Shown in pieces: positions 43,029-51,828 of a stretch of DNA of 64,000 bases. The stretch is from Longimicrobiaceae bacterium. GTDB lineage: Bacteria; Gemmatimonadota; Gemmatimonadetes; Longimicrobiales; Longimicrobiaceae. The DNA lies in assembly GCA_030447645.1 (NCBI GenBank), contig JAUJOM010000013.1:20650-84649 (forward strand), read 5' to 3'. The notes below the pieces were generated by a model that worked only from the letters and a program-made list of their open reading frames with translations, was not told where the DNA came from and did not search any database. Position 1 is the stretch's first letter; the number at the start of each line of letters is the position of its first letter. A program made the translations under genes and the position numbers.

Positions 43029-44437
43029 ATGGCCCGTATCGAAGTGCCGATGCCCCAGATGGGCGAATCGATCGCCGAGGGAACTGTATCCGTCTGGCGG
43101 AAGAAGGTGGGGGAGCGTGTGGAGCGCGACGAACCGATCATGGAGATCTCCACCGACAAGGTGGATGCGGAGATTCCTTCTCCCGCGGCCGGAGTGCTGG
43201 CGGAGATCGCGGTCCAGGAGGGGCAGACGGTGGAGGTGGGGACGGTAGTCGCATACATCGACACCGAGGCCGCCGTGGGCGCCCAGCCGGGCGCACCCTC
43301 GTCGGCGCCCGCCGAGCCGGCGATGGCCGGCGAACAGCCCACGACGCTGCCGGGAGCAGCCGCGGGCGAAGCGGAGGAGCCAGCACCGACTGCTGCCGCC
43401 GCTCCAGCCCAGACGACTCAGGTTAGCGCCGGCTCGTCCGGCAACGGCGGAGGTCCGGAATCGGCGGAAGAGCGGCTTCGCCGCCGCTCGACCCCGCTGG
43501 TGCGCAAGATCGCGGCGGAGCACGGCGTGGAGGTGGCGGCGGTGCAGGGGAGCGGCCGTGCGGGCCGGGTGACCAGGGAGGACATCCTCCGCCACGTCGA
43601 GGAGCGGCAGCCGCGCCGGCCGGCGCCCTATGCCAGCGGCCGCGCAACCCGTTCGCCGGGGCCGGTTGCCCCGGGCAGCTTTCCCTGGGAAGAGTTCTAC
43701 ACGCACGTGGACCATCCCACCGTGGCTGTGGGTGCCAACGACCGCGCCGAGCCGCTGAACCGGATGACGTCGCTCATCGCCGAGCACATGGTGCTGTCGC
43801 GGCGGATTTCGGCGCACGTGCATTCGTACTTCGAGATCGACTACTCCCGCATCGACCAGGTCCGGGCCAAGAATCGTCGCGGCTACGAGGAGCAGGGAGT
43901 CAAGGTCACCTACACCGCCTACATCGCCAGGGCGGTGGCGATGGCCCTGCGCGAGCACCCCAAGCTGAACGCCGCGCTTTCCGGGGAATCAGGTCATCTA
44001 CCGCGGAGACGTGAACCTGGGCATTGCGGTGGCGCTGGAGAACGGGCTGATCGTCCCGGTGGTGCGCAACGCGGACGATCTATCGCTGACGGGGCTGGCG
44101 CGCAGGATCACCGACCTGGCGACGCGCGCCCGCTCCAAGAAGCTCTCCCGAGGAAGTGCAGGGCGGCACCTTCACCATCACCAACCCGGGGATCTTCGGC
44201 ACGACAATCGGCTTCCCGATCATCAACCAGCCCCAGGTGGCGATCATGGGCGTCGGCGGCGTGGAGAAGCGCGCGGTAGTGGTCACCGATGAGTTCGGCA
44301 ACGACGCGATCGTCGCCCGCAAGCGGGGATACATTTCGCTTGGCTATGATCACCGGCTGGTCAACGGCGCGGATGGAGACCAGTTCCTGGCGCGCGTGAA
44401 GCAGATCATGGAAACGTTCCCGGAAACGGGAGCGTAG
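43029..44437 (+). CDS. pdhC: Dihydrolipoamide acyltransferase (E2), two frameshifts
   Basis: About 469 aa. One lipoyl domain (residues 1-80; lipoyl Lys in [17 protein letters not shown]), an Ala/Pro/Glu-rich linker, a peripheral subunit-binding domain ([32 protein letters not shown]), a further linker and the catalytic domain ending with the active-site [18 protein letters not shown]. Frameshifts: about 43985 (an extra G in GGGG; frame resumes [14 protein letters not shown]) and about 44150 (frame resumes [18 protein letters not shown]). Both lie in short homopolymers, so the gene is probably intact in the organism. An E3 gene is not in the window. Confidence 0.88.
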
Positions 44438-44445
44438 CCCGCCGG

Positions 44446-45111
44446 GTGTCGTCGCGTGTGTTGCGGGTGGAGCGCCTCGGCATGGTTCCGTATGCCGAGG
44501 CGCTCGCCATTCAGGCGGAGTGGGTCAGCAAGCCGGCGGCGTGGGGAGATTGCGGATACCCTCCTCCTCCTGGAGCACCCGCATGTGATCACCCTGGGCA
44601 GCGGCTCACACGCCGAACACATCCTGCTGTCGGCGCCGGAGCGGGCTGCGCGGGGAATCGAGCTTTGGAGAGCGGGCGCGGTGGCGACGTGACCTACCAC
44701 GGACCTGGGCAGCTCGTCGGCTATCCCATCCTGGACCTCAAGCCTGAGCGCTGCGACCTGCACAGATACCTGCGCGATCTGGAGGAAGTGTTGATCGCGG
44801 CCATGACGCAATTCGGGCTCCGCGCTAACCGGAAACCGGGGCTCACGGGCGTGTGGATTGCGGAACGCAAGCTGGCCGCCATCGGCGTGCGTGTCTCCTC
44901 AGGGTGGATCACCAGCCACGGTTTCGCGCTCAACGTGAGTACCGACCTGTCGTTCTTCGATGCGATCGTGCCGTGCGGAATACGCGAGCATGGGGTAGGA
45001 TCGATCGCGCAAGAGCTGGGCAGGGTAGTGGCGGTGGAAGAGTGCGTCGACGTGGTCACTGCCCACTTCGCGCGCGTCTTCAGCCGATCGGTAGTCGGCG
45101 CGACGCTTTGA
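44446..45111 (+). CDS. lipB: Octanoyltransferase (lipoate biosynthesis), two frameshifts
   Basis: About 221 aa. Transfers octanoate from acyl carrier protein to lipoyl domains such as that of the E2 encoded next door. Visible: [16 protein letters not shown], the signature [19 protein letters not shown], catalytic Lys in [14 protein letters not shown], and catalytic Cys in [13 protein letters not shown]. Frameshifts near 44534 (extra C; frame resumes [10 protein letters not shown]) and near 44680 (one base missing just before RGGDVTYH). GTG at 44446. Overlaps the convergent RNase H-like gene by 32 bp. Confidence 0.88.
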   Translation: MSSRVLRVERLGMVPYAEALAIQAEWVSKPAAWGDCGYPPPPGAPACDHPGQRLTRRTHPAVGAGAGCAGNRALESGRGGDVTYHGPGQLVGYPILDLKPERCDLHRYLRDLEEVLIAAMTQFGLRANRKPGLTGVWIAERKLAAIGVRVSSGWITSHGFALNVSTDLSFFDAIVPCGIREHGVGSIAQELGRVVAVEECVDVVTAHFARVFSRSVVGATL

Positions 45112-45680
45112 AATCGGGTTCGGGAGGGGGCGGGAAAAAGTCCAGATAGCGACCTTTCTCCTGCTCGTGCGCGCGATCCACTCCTCGAAGCGTGACTCCA
45201 CCAGGCCGCCGCTATCCGTCTGCTTCGCCGCGCGCGTGTGGCCAGGTGGTTGGCGTATTCGTTCTGCGCGTGTCCCGCGTGCCCCTTGACCCAGCGCCAC
45301 TGGACCCGGTGGCGCGCCGCGACCGAAAGAAGTGCCTTCCAAAGCTCCAGGTTTTCGATCTCGCCACCCTTGCGCTTCCACCCGCGTGCAGCCCAGCCAT
45401 GCACCCATTCCGTCATGGCGTCAACCAGGTAGCGGCTGTCGGAGGTGAACACCACCCGCGAAGGTGCCCGCAGTGCACCCAGAGAGGTCATCGCGCTCGC
45501 GATCGCCATGCGGTTGTTGGTGGTATCGGGCTCCGAGGTCCAGAAGTCTCGCCGGCTCCAACCCCGCTCGGGATGATAGTGCTCAACCAGGCCGGCCGCC
45601 CCGCCCGGTCGCGCCCGGCCGCGGAACTGATTCCCCAGACACGATTCATCCGCATACACGTAAACCAGCGGTCCGTCCAC
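45080..45680 (-). CDS. rnhA: Ribonuclease HI-like protein, variant active site, two frameshifts
   Basis: About 199 aa. GTG at 45680 with a good ribosome binding site, AAGGAG. By-eye alignment with RNase HI: the first Asp is kept (YADESCLGN), the third is kept (TSDSRYL) and the His is kept (VKGHAGH). The position of catalytic Glu48 is Ala ([11 protein letters not shown]) and that of Asp134 is Asn (NEYANHLA). An insertion follows SCLGNQ before PGGAAG. Frameshifts near 45230 and 45170; after them the tail reads [20 protein letters not shown] and stops at 45080. Without correction the frame runs on through lipB. Catalytic competence is uncertain. Confidence 0.75.
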
Positions 45681-45740
45681 ACCGCTCCTTCGCCATAAGG
45701 TTTCAAACCGGCATCAGTTTACCGCGTCGCACGCGCGTTC

Positions 45741-45768
45741 TTGACAGCGGTGCAGCGCCGGGTAGATT
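45741..45768 (+). promoter_or_regulatory. Promoter of carA
   Basis: -35 TTGACA (45741-45746), 16-nt spacer, -10 TAGATT (45763-45768), about 44 nt before the carA GTG. It occupies the 131-bp divergent gap between rnhA and carA. Confidence 0.65.
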
Positions 45769-45811
45769 GCGCCCGTCTCGCATGGTTTGACCCTCCAGGT
45801 ATTTGCGCCCA

Positions 45812-46915
45812 GTGAACGATTCCGCCGTTCTCCTGCTCGAAGACGGACGTGCTTTTCAGGGTGAGCCCTACGGAGCCGCCGGTGAAGCGTTCGGTGAAGT
45901 GGTATTCAACACCTCCATGACGGGATACCAGGAAGTGCTCACCGACCCGTCGTATGCGGGCCAGCTGGTAGCGATGACCTATCCGCTGATCGGCAACTAT
46001 GGAGTGAACCCGACGGACGAGGAGTCCGCTGGGCCACAGGTCGCGGGTTTCATCATCCACGAGCCGTCCCCGTGTACAGCAACTGGAGGGCACAGGAAGG
46101 TCTTGAAGCCTATCTCCGTCGCAGTGGCGTGGTGGCGATCGCGGGGCTGGACACCCGGGCGCTGACGCGCCACCTCCAGGTCTCGCGGGGCAATGCGTGG
46201 CGCGATAGCGCATGGCGAGGTTGACCTGAGTGCGCTGCGGGAGCGAGTCCTGCGGCACCCGTGCATGGAAGGCCTGGACCTGGCGAGTGAAGTGTCGGCG
46301 GAGAGCGACTACCAGGTTGCAGCCATCGGCGAAACCCGGTTTCGAGTGCTGGCCTACGACTTCGGCGTGAAGTCGCATTCCCTCCAACTGCTCGCCGAAC
46401 GCGGCTGCGAGGTTACCGTGCTGCCGGCCTCTACGCCAAGCGAAGAAGTCCTCGCCGCAGAGCCGGACGGGTTGTTCATCTCCAACGGCCCGGGTGATCC
46501 GGATGCAGTCGGTCAGGCGCTGGGCGCGATTCGCGGGATCGCGGAGCAGGGCAAGCCGGTGTTCGGAATCTGCCTCGGACACCAGCTGGTGGCTCGGGCT
46601 TTCGGCGCCGAAACATACAAGCTTCCCTACGGGCATCGTGGCGGCAATCACCCCGTCCGCCGCCTCGCTGACGGTGCGGTGGAGATCACCGCGCAGAACC
46701 ATGGCTTCGCCGTGCGCGGGGACGAAGGCGGAATTCCAGGTGCGCCGGAGCTGCGCGTGACGCACCTGAATCTCAACGACGGGACGGTGGAAGGCCTGGA
46801 GCACCAGCGGCTCCCGGTTTTCAGCGTTCAGTACCACCCGGAAGCGGCACCAGGGCCGCACGATTCGCGCTACCTGTTCGACAGGTTCGTGGATGCGATG
46901 CAAGGACGTGCTTGA
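45812..46915 (+). CDS. carA: Carbamoyl phosphate synthase small subunit, two compensating frameshifts
   Basis: About 367 aa. Glutaminase subunit supplying ammonia for pyrimidine and arginine synthesis. N-terminal domain: [37 protein letters not shown]-terminal class I glutaminase: [11 protein letters not shown], nucleophile Cys in [11 protein letters not shown], and His/Glu in [11 protein letters not shown]. The segment from about 46070 to 46190 ([34 protein letters not shown]) is in another frame, and the original frame returns at MRGAIAHGE. Two small indels in short runs explain this. GTG 45812 preferred. carB is not adjacent. Confidence 0.9.
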
Positions 46916-46939
46916 CTGTGCTGGGGCGGAGGTTATGCT
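46912..46939 (+). promoter_or_regulatory. Promoter of the HU gene, -35 overlapping the carA stop
   Basis: -35 TTGACT (46912-46917) contains the carA stop codon TGA (46913-46915); 16-nt spacer; -10 TATGCT (46934-46939). The predicted start near 46946 leaves a leader of about 50 nt before the HU ATG. Confidence 0.65.
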
Positions 46940-46996
46940 ATGCTTCGACTAACGTCCGTGCCCCCAACTCTTTAGCAGTTACCCACGGAGAATCGA

Positions 46997-47293
46997 ATGA
47001 CCAAAGCGGATCTGGTGCAGCGCGTAGCCGACGTGATCGGGCCCGGCGTGACCAAGCGCGACTGCGCGGTGGTGGTGGACGCGTTTTTGAACGCAATCAA
47101 GGACGCGATGGCCGAGCACCAGAACATCGAGATCCGCGGCTTCGGGACCTTCAAGGTGCGGGCGCGTCGCAGTCGCCTGGCGCGCAATCCGCGCACCGGT
47201 GACCCCGTGGAGGTTCCGCCACGGGCAGTGCCGGTGTTCAAGCCTTCCAAGGAGCTGCGCGCCCTGGTCGAAGAGCGCCCACTCGAAGTTTGA
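46997..47293 (+). CDS. HU/IHF-family DNA-binding protein
   Basis: 98 aa. Nucleoid-associated histone-like protein. N-terminus MTKADLVQRVADVIGPGVTK, then the signature IEIRGFGTFKVRARRSRLAR and the DNA-binding arm residues RNPRTGDPVEVPPRAVPVFK, with Pro at the intercalating position of the arm. ATG preceded by CGGAG 8 nt upstream. Its stop overlaps the ATG of the next gene. HU versus IHF cannot be told without comparison. Confidence 0.93.
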   Translation: MTKADLVQRVADVIGPGVTKRDCAVVVDAFLNAIKDAMAEHQNIEIRGFGTFKVRARRSRLARNPRTGDPVEVPPRAVPVFKPSKELRALVEERPLEV

Positions 47294-47598
47294 TGCTGAT
47301 CCAGGAAACCCTCACGGATGTTCCTGCGCCCGAGGTGATTCAGCGAGCGCGGACGTTCTTCACCCTCCAGTTCTCCCCCTATGCAGCGTTCGTGGAGGAC
47401 GAGGGCGACACCTACATCCGGTTCCATACGGAGTCCGGCGGACTGACGCTCGCCGTGGGCCGGCAGGGGGATCGCAACCTGGTCCGGGGCTCCACCTCCC
47501 GGCTGAACCATGAGCTTTCGCAATTTCTGGTGACGCTTTCCAAGCCGGAGGAGGTCCGGCAAAGCTTGCCCGGACCGGGAGCTTCCGGAGCAGGCTGA
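47293..47598 (+). CDS. Hypothetical protein
   Basis: 101 aa, ATG at 47293 overlapping the HU stop codon (TGATG). I do not recognise a family. It is slightly acidic, without signal peptide or membrane segment; residues 20-85 look like an alpha/beta domain (ARTFFTLQFSPYAAFVEDEG, TYIRFHTESGGLTLAVGRQG) and the tail is Gly/Pro/Ala. The tight coupling to HU suggests co-expression. Confidence 0.65.
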   Translation: MLIQETLTDVPAPEVIQRARTFFTLQFSPYAAFVEDEGDTYIRFHTESGGLTLAVGRQGDRNLVRGSTSRLNHELSQFLVTLSKPEEVRQSLPGPGASGAG

Positions 47599-47629
47599 AC
47601 CCGCGCCTCGCGAGGGGGTAGGACCGCCC

Positions 47630-47875
47630 ATGACCATCCGCTCGCTTTTCTTTGCATCCTACAGAGACCTGGCCGGCACAGGTGAGCTTGTCCTCACCCT
47701 GTCGGCTTCTTCTACGGTGGCCGATCTGGTCGCGCAGCTCCGCGCATCCAGCCGCACCCTGGCGTTGCTCCCTGCCGCGCCTGCGGTGGCGGTAAACATG
47801 ACCTACGCGCCGCTGGAAACCGCGCTGCGGGATGGCGACGAGGTTGCCTTCATTCCCCCGGTAGCCGGCGGCTGA
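47630..47875 (+). CDS. moaD: Molybdopterin synthase small subunit (sulfur carrier)
   Basis: 81 aa. Ubiquitin-like sulfur carrier; ends in the required Gly-Gly (IPPVAGG), which is thiocarboxylated before sulfur transfer to precursor Z. N-terminus IRSLFFASYRDLAGTGEL and NMTYAPLETALRDGDEVAF match the family. Followed by moaE and moaA. Confidence 0.9.
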   Translation: MTIRSLFFASYRDLAGTGELVLTLSASSTVADLVAQLRASSRTLALLPAAPAVAVNMTYAPLETALRDGDEVAFIPPVAGG

Positions 47876-47877
47876 TC

Positions 47878-48314
47878 GTGCCTGCCGCATCACCTCTCAG
47901 CCGATCGACGCCGCGGCGCTGCTGGCCGAAGTGGCCACTCCGTCCGATGGCGCCGTGCTGCTGTTTTGGGGTGTGGTGCGCAACCAAAACGAGGGGCGCG
48001 AGGTGAACGGTCTCGAATACGAGGCGTACGCCGAGATGGCGGAAGCCAAGCTGCGCGGGATCGTGACCGAGGCCGCCCAGCGCTGGGGTGTCGGCGAGAT
48101 CGCGGTGGTGCACCGGGTAGGCAAGCTGAACGTGGGTGAAGCAAGCGTCGGGATCGCCGTGGCCGCTCCCCATCGTGAGGATGCGTACGAGGCCTCGCGC
48201 TACGTGATCGAGGAGTTGAAGCGGCGGGTGCCGATCTGGAAGCGGGAGCACTACCTGGATGGGCCGAGCGCCTGGCTCGGCGGAGCCGTTCCCGAACCGG
48301 AGGTGCCGGCGTGA
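47878..48314 (+). CDS. moaE: Molybdopterin synthase large subunit, frameshift near the start
   Basis: About 145 aa. Inserts sulfur into precursor Z using MoaD. Core motifs: DGAVLLFWGVVRNQNEGREV, LEYEAYAEMAE, VHRVGKLNVGEASVGIAVAAPHR, and KRRVPIWKREHYLDG with the catalytic Lys. The N-terminus (RITSQPIDAAALLAEV) has no start codon in its own frame. The likely start is GTG 47878 directly after moaD, with one base missing by about 47888. Read as is, translation could begin only at the internal GTG 47931. Confidence 0.85.
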
Positions 48315-48353
48315 TCTCCCCCTGGTCCAGCTGGGGGAAACGCCCCGCCGCCC

Positions 48354-49362
48354 ATGCCTGCCGTCCCCGACGTGGGACCGATGCAGGACGGTTTCGGCCG
48401 CCGCATCGAATACCTGCGCATTTCCGTCACCGACAAGTGCAACCTCCGCTGCGTGTACTGCATGCCGGAGGAGGGCCTCCCCTGGCTGCGGCGCGATCAA
48501 ATCTTGTCGTACGAGGAGATCGCCAGCCTGGTGCAAAGCATGGCGGAGATGGGTCTGCGCCGCATCCGGATCACGGGCGGTGAGCCGCTCGTGCGGCGCG
48601 ATCTGCCGGTGCTGGTTCGCAAGCTGCGCGCTGTTCCCAGGGAATCGAGGAGATCGCCCTTTCCACCAATGCGGTGCTGCTTGCCGGGGAGGCGGAAGCG
48701 CTCCGCGACGCCGGGGTGAATCGCGTCAACGTGTCGCTGGATTCGCTGCGTCCGGAACGGATCGACGCCATATCACGGCGTGCGGGCAGCGCCCGGGCGA
48801 TATTCGAGGGGCTGGAAGCGGCAGAGCAGGTGGGATTCGCTCCGCTCAAGATCAACTGTGTGGTGATGAGGGGGCGAAACGAGGACGAAATCGCCGACTT
48901 CGCCCGGATCACCCGCGAACGGCCCTGGCACGTGCGCTTCATCGAGGTGATGCCAACGGGTGACAATCTGGGCGTTTCTCAAAACGAATACGTTCCCGCC
49001 GACGAAATCCTGCGGACGGATCGTGCCCTGGGTGAGCTGCGCCCTGTGGCCGGACCCGGCGGCAACGGCCCCGCTGCCTACTACGCCTACCCGGGTGCTC
49101 CTGGGACGGTGGGGGTGATCACCCCATGAGCCACAACTACTGCGCCTCCTGCAATCGGATGCGCCTGACGGCGGACGGCCAGCTTCGCCCCTGCCTCTTC
49201 GGCTCCGCGCAGACCAATCTCCGCGATCCGCTCCGCCGTGGAGAGCCAATCGAGCCGCTGATCCGCCATACCCTCCGAATAAAGCCTGAGCGACACTGGC
49301 TGGAGCAGGGAAGCGATGCCGGCAGCGGCGGCCTTCTCGCCCTTTCGCAGGTCGGTGGCTGA
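48354..49362 (+). CDS. moaA: GTP 3',8-cyclase (molybdenum cofactor), two frameshifts
   Basis: About 335 aa radical-SAM enzyme that starts molybdopterin synthesis. N-terminal cluster CNLRCVYC in ISVTDKCNLRCVYCMPEEG; ITGGEPLVR; C-terminal second cluster CASCNRMRLT ... RPCL; ends in the family's Gly-Gly (SQVGG). Frameshifts near 48640 (a G missing in AGGG; resumes GIEEIALSTNAVLLAG) and near 49125 (a C missing in CCCC before MSHNYCASC). ATG 48354 or 48381. Completes a moaD-moaE-moaA group. Confidence 0.88.
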
Positions 49363-49820
49363 CACCCTTCAGGTTGCACTTCTCCAACCTGAAATCCCCC
49401 ACAACGCCGGCGCGGTCGCGCGCCTGTGCGCTGCCACCGGTGCTCCGCTCCACCTGATTGGCCGCCTCGGGTTCAGCCTCCAGCACCCCAAGGCAAAGCG
49501 CGCCGGGATGGACTACTGGGAGCAGGTGGAGGTGCACCGTCACCTCGCGCTCGCTGACTTCCTCGCTGCCGTGCGGCCCCATACCGTCTGGATGCTTTCT
49601 ACCCACGGAGAGCGTACGCTGTACGACGCTGTCTTTGCCCCCGGTGATGTGCTTTTGTTTGGCCCGGAATCGCGAGGCTTGCCCGCCGATCTGCTGCGAC
49701 ACGGACCCGGAGCGCGCGCTGCGGATTCCCATGCGCGCGGAATCCCGCAGCCTGAACCTGGCTACGGCAGTCGCTATCGCCCTGTATGAAGGCGTGCGGC
49801 AGCTTGGCTTTCCCGGTTGA
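49355..49820 (+). CDS. trmL: tRNA (cytidine/uridine-34 2'-O)-methyltransferase, one frameshift
   Basis: About 154 aa SPOUT-family methyltransferase. Conserved blocks: VALLQPEIPHNAGAVARLCA at the N-terminus, VLLFGPESRGLPADLL, and the C-terminal knot RIPMRAESRSLNLATAVAIA. Frameshift near 49703 (an extra G; frame resumes DPERALRIPM). GTG 49355 overlaps the end of moaA by 8 bp. Confidence 0.87.
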
Positions 49821-49845
49821 CTGTACGACCGGTGCGCTCTATGTT
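49817..49845 (+). promoter_or_regulatory. Promoter of the mdh-sdh region, -35 overlapping the trmL stop
   Basis: -35 TTGACT (49817-49822) contains the trmL stop TGA (49818-49820); 17-nt spacer; -10 TATGTT (49840-49845). The predicted start near 49852 leaves about 39 nt of leader before the mdh ATG at 49891. Confidence 0.75.
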
Positions 49846-49890
49846 GGCGCCGCTGGGAAGCCAATTCTCCAACCTTGAACAGCCGGGTGC

Positions 49891-50814
49891 ATGGATAAGA
49901 TCACGGTGGTGGGGGCCGGCAACGTCGGCGCGACCGCGGCGCAGCGTGTGGCCGAAAAGGAACTGGCCCGCGAAGTGGTGATGATCGACATCGCGGAAGG
50001 CGTTCCGCAGGGCAAGGGACTCGACCAATTCCAGTCGGCGCCGGTGGAAGGCTTCGACTCGCGAGTGATCGGCACCAATGGCTACGACGAGGCTGCAGGA
50101 TCGGGCATCTTCATCGTGACCGCCGGCATCGCCCGCAAGCCCGGAATGTCCCGGGACGACCTGCTGCAGACCAACGCCCGGATCGTCCGCGAGGTGAGCG
50201 AAAACATCGCGCGTGTGGCACCGGATGCGATTATCATCATGGTGAGCAATCCGCTGGACGTGATGTCTTACGTCGCCATGCAGGCGGCGGGATTCCCGCG
50301 CGAGCGCGTGCTCGGCATGGCCGGCGTGCTGGACACCGCCCGCTATCGTGCCTTCCTGGCCATGGAGCTGGACATCTCCGTGGAGGACATCCAGGCGATG
50401 GTGCTCGGCGGCCACGGCGATACCATGGTGCCGTTGATCTCCTACACCACCGTGTCGGGAATTCCGATCACGCAGCTGATGGATCGTTCCAGGCTGGACG
50501 AGATCGTGGACCGCACCCGCAATGGTGGCGCCGAGATCGTGAAGTATCTGAAGACTGGCTCCGCCTACTACGCGCCCTCCGCCGGCGCCGTCCAGATGGC
50601 GGAGGCCATCGTCAAGGACAAGAAGCGCATCCTTCCCTGCGCCGCGTATTTGCAGGGTGAATATGGCATGAAGGGACTCTTCCTGGGCGTTCCCTGCAAG
50701 CTCGGGCGGAACGGCCTGGAGCAGATCATCGAGGTGGAATTGACCGACGAGGAGAGAGCAGCACTGGCGAAGTCGGCCGAGGCGGTCCGCGAGCCGATGG
50801 AGCTGGTGAAGTAG
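49891..50814 (+). CDS. mdh: Malate dehydrogenase
   Basis: 307 aa, the LDH-like MDH type. NAD-binding [20 protein letters not shown] with VVMIDIAEG (Asp selecting NAD). [16 protein letters not shown] is the mobile substrate loop with Arg residues; [22 protein letters not shown]; and catalytic His in [13 protein letters not shown] near residue 174. TCA-cycle enzyme followed by the succinate dehydrogenase genes. Confidence 0.95.
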   Translation: MDKITVVGAGNVGATAAQRVAEKELAREVVMIDIAEGVPQGKGLDQFQSAPVEGFDSRVIGTNGYDEAAGSGIFIVTAGIARKPGMSRDDLLQTNARIVREVSENIARVAPDAIIIMVSNPLDVMSYVAMQAAGFPRERVLGMAGVLDTARYRAFLAMELDISVEDIQAMVLGGHGDTMVPLISYTTVSGIPITQLMDRSRLDEIVDRTRNGGAEIVKYLKTGSAYYAPSAGAVQMAEAIVKDKKRILPCAAYLQGEYGMKGLFLGVPCKLGRNGLEQIIEVELTDEERAALAKSAEAVREPMELVK

Positions 50815-50902
50815 GCAAAGCACAACCGCGCACCGCTCGGCCGCGCGGGGGTAGCAACGAAGACCAGTCGGATCACCGCTCGTTTCGGAAGGAGCAATCG
50901 TT

Positions 50903-51388
50903 ATGGCGATCGTTGATCGCGCCAAGTCGCTTTCCGCGGCCCTCACTTACCGGGGCCGGGAGGGCATGTGGACCTGGATCCTGCACCGGGCGACCGGGCT
51001 GGGGATCCTGCTTTTTCTCATCATCCACGTCGTGGAAACCGCGACCGTCATCTACTGGCCGCAACTCTACGAGGGTTTCCTTGACACGTACAAGAGCGCC
51101 TTTTTCCGCTTTGCCGAGGTGCTCATCTTCTTCAGTGTGGTTTATCACGCGCTGAATGGCACCCGTATCATCGTGCAGGATTTCTGGCCGCTTGCCATGC
51201 GCCGGCAGCGGCAGCTCGCCTGGGCAGCCGGAGGCTTGACGGTGCTGGCCATGATCCCGATTACCTTCCTGATGATCCGGCCCCTGCTCGGAGGCCCGGA
51301 GCCGGGTGAAGAGCGCCACCGGCAGCGTATTGAGCGCCAGCAGGCCACTGTTCCGGCCACCACTCCCGTGGTGCAGGTGACGCCATGA
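50903..51388 (+). CDS. sdhC: Succinate dehydrogenase cytochrome b subunit
   Basis: 161 aa. Membrane anchor of complex II with three predicted helices (ILLFLIIHVVETATVIYW, FAEVLIFFSVVYHALNGTRI, GGLTVLAMIPITFLMI). The His in SVVYHALNGTR and in HRATGLGILLFLIIH are candidate haem ligands and quinone-site residues. A strong ribosome binding site AAGGAG lies 9 nt before ATG 50903. The 88-bp gap after mdh has no other feature. Overlaps sdhD by ATGA. Confidence 0.88.
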   Translation: MAIVDRAKSLSAALTYRGREGMWTWILHRATGLGILLFLIIHVVETATVIYWPQLYEGFLDTYKSAFFRFAEVLIFFSVVYHALNGTRIIVQDFWPLAMRRQRQLAWAAGGLTVLAMIPITFLMIRPLLGGPEPGEERHRQRIERQQATVPATTPVVQVTP

Positions 51389-51828
51389 GCACTGTGATCG
51401 CACCTGCTGGCAGCGCTCGCGGTCAGGCCCGTCGCGGCGGAGGATATGAGCAGCCGCAGGGAAGGCGCAGCAACTTCGAGCTTTACTCGTGGTTCTTCAT
51501 GCGCCTTTCGGGGCTGATCCTCATCTTTCTGTCCCTGTACCACCTGGTGTGGTGGAACTTGATCGTGGGAGTCGAGCACCTGAGTGCGGATCTGGTTCGG
51601 GAGCGCTGGCAGAACCCATTCTGGCGCTTTTACAACGTGGCTCTGCTGCTCTTCGCCATGTTGCACGGCCTGAATGGACTGCGCTACTCCATTGAAGATT
51701 ACGTGCGCAAGCCGGGGGCGCAGGTGGCGGTGAAAGCAGTCGCGTACACCCTGATTTTAACCTCAATGGCTATAGGTGCCTTCGCGCTCTTCACCTACAA
51801 CCCGGCGGTCGCGGCTGCTGCTCGATGA
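51385..51828 (+). CDS. sdhD: Succinate dehydrogenase membrane anchor subunit
   Basis: 147 aa, ATGA overlap with sdhC and with sdhA. Three predicted helices after a 35-residue Gly/Arg-rich cytoplasmic start; MRLSGLILIFLSLYHLVWWNL and FAMLHGLNGLRYSIEDY carry His residues resembling haem or quinone-site ligands. Assignment rests on position between sdhC and sdhA as well as these motifs. Confidence 0.85.
   Translation: MSTVIAPAGSARGQARRGGGYEQPQGRRSNFELYSWFFMRLSGLILIFLSLYHLVWWNLIVGVEHLSADLVRERWQNPFWRFYNVALLLFAMLHGLNGLRYSIEDYVRKPGAQVAVKAVAYTLILTSMAIGAFALFTYNPAVAAAAR

Noticed and set aside
44721..45680. Long RNase H-like frame reading through lipB (319 codons)
   Set aside because: The RNase H domain ends near 45220 in this frame; the rest is antisense lipB. 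Frame correction gives a normal tail and stop at 45080.
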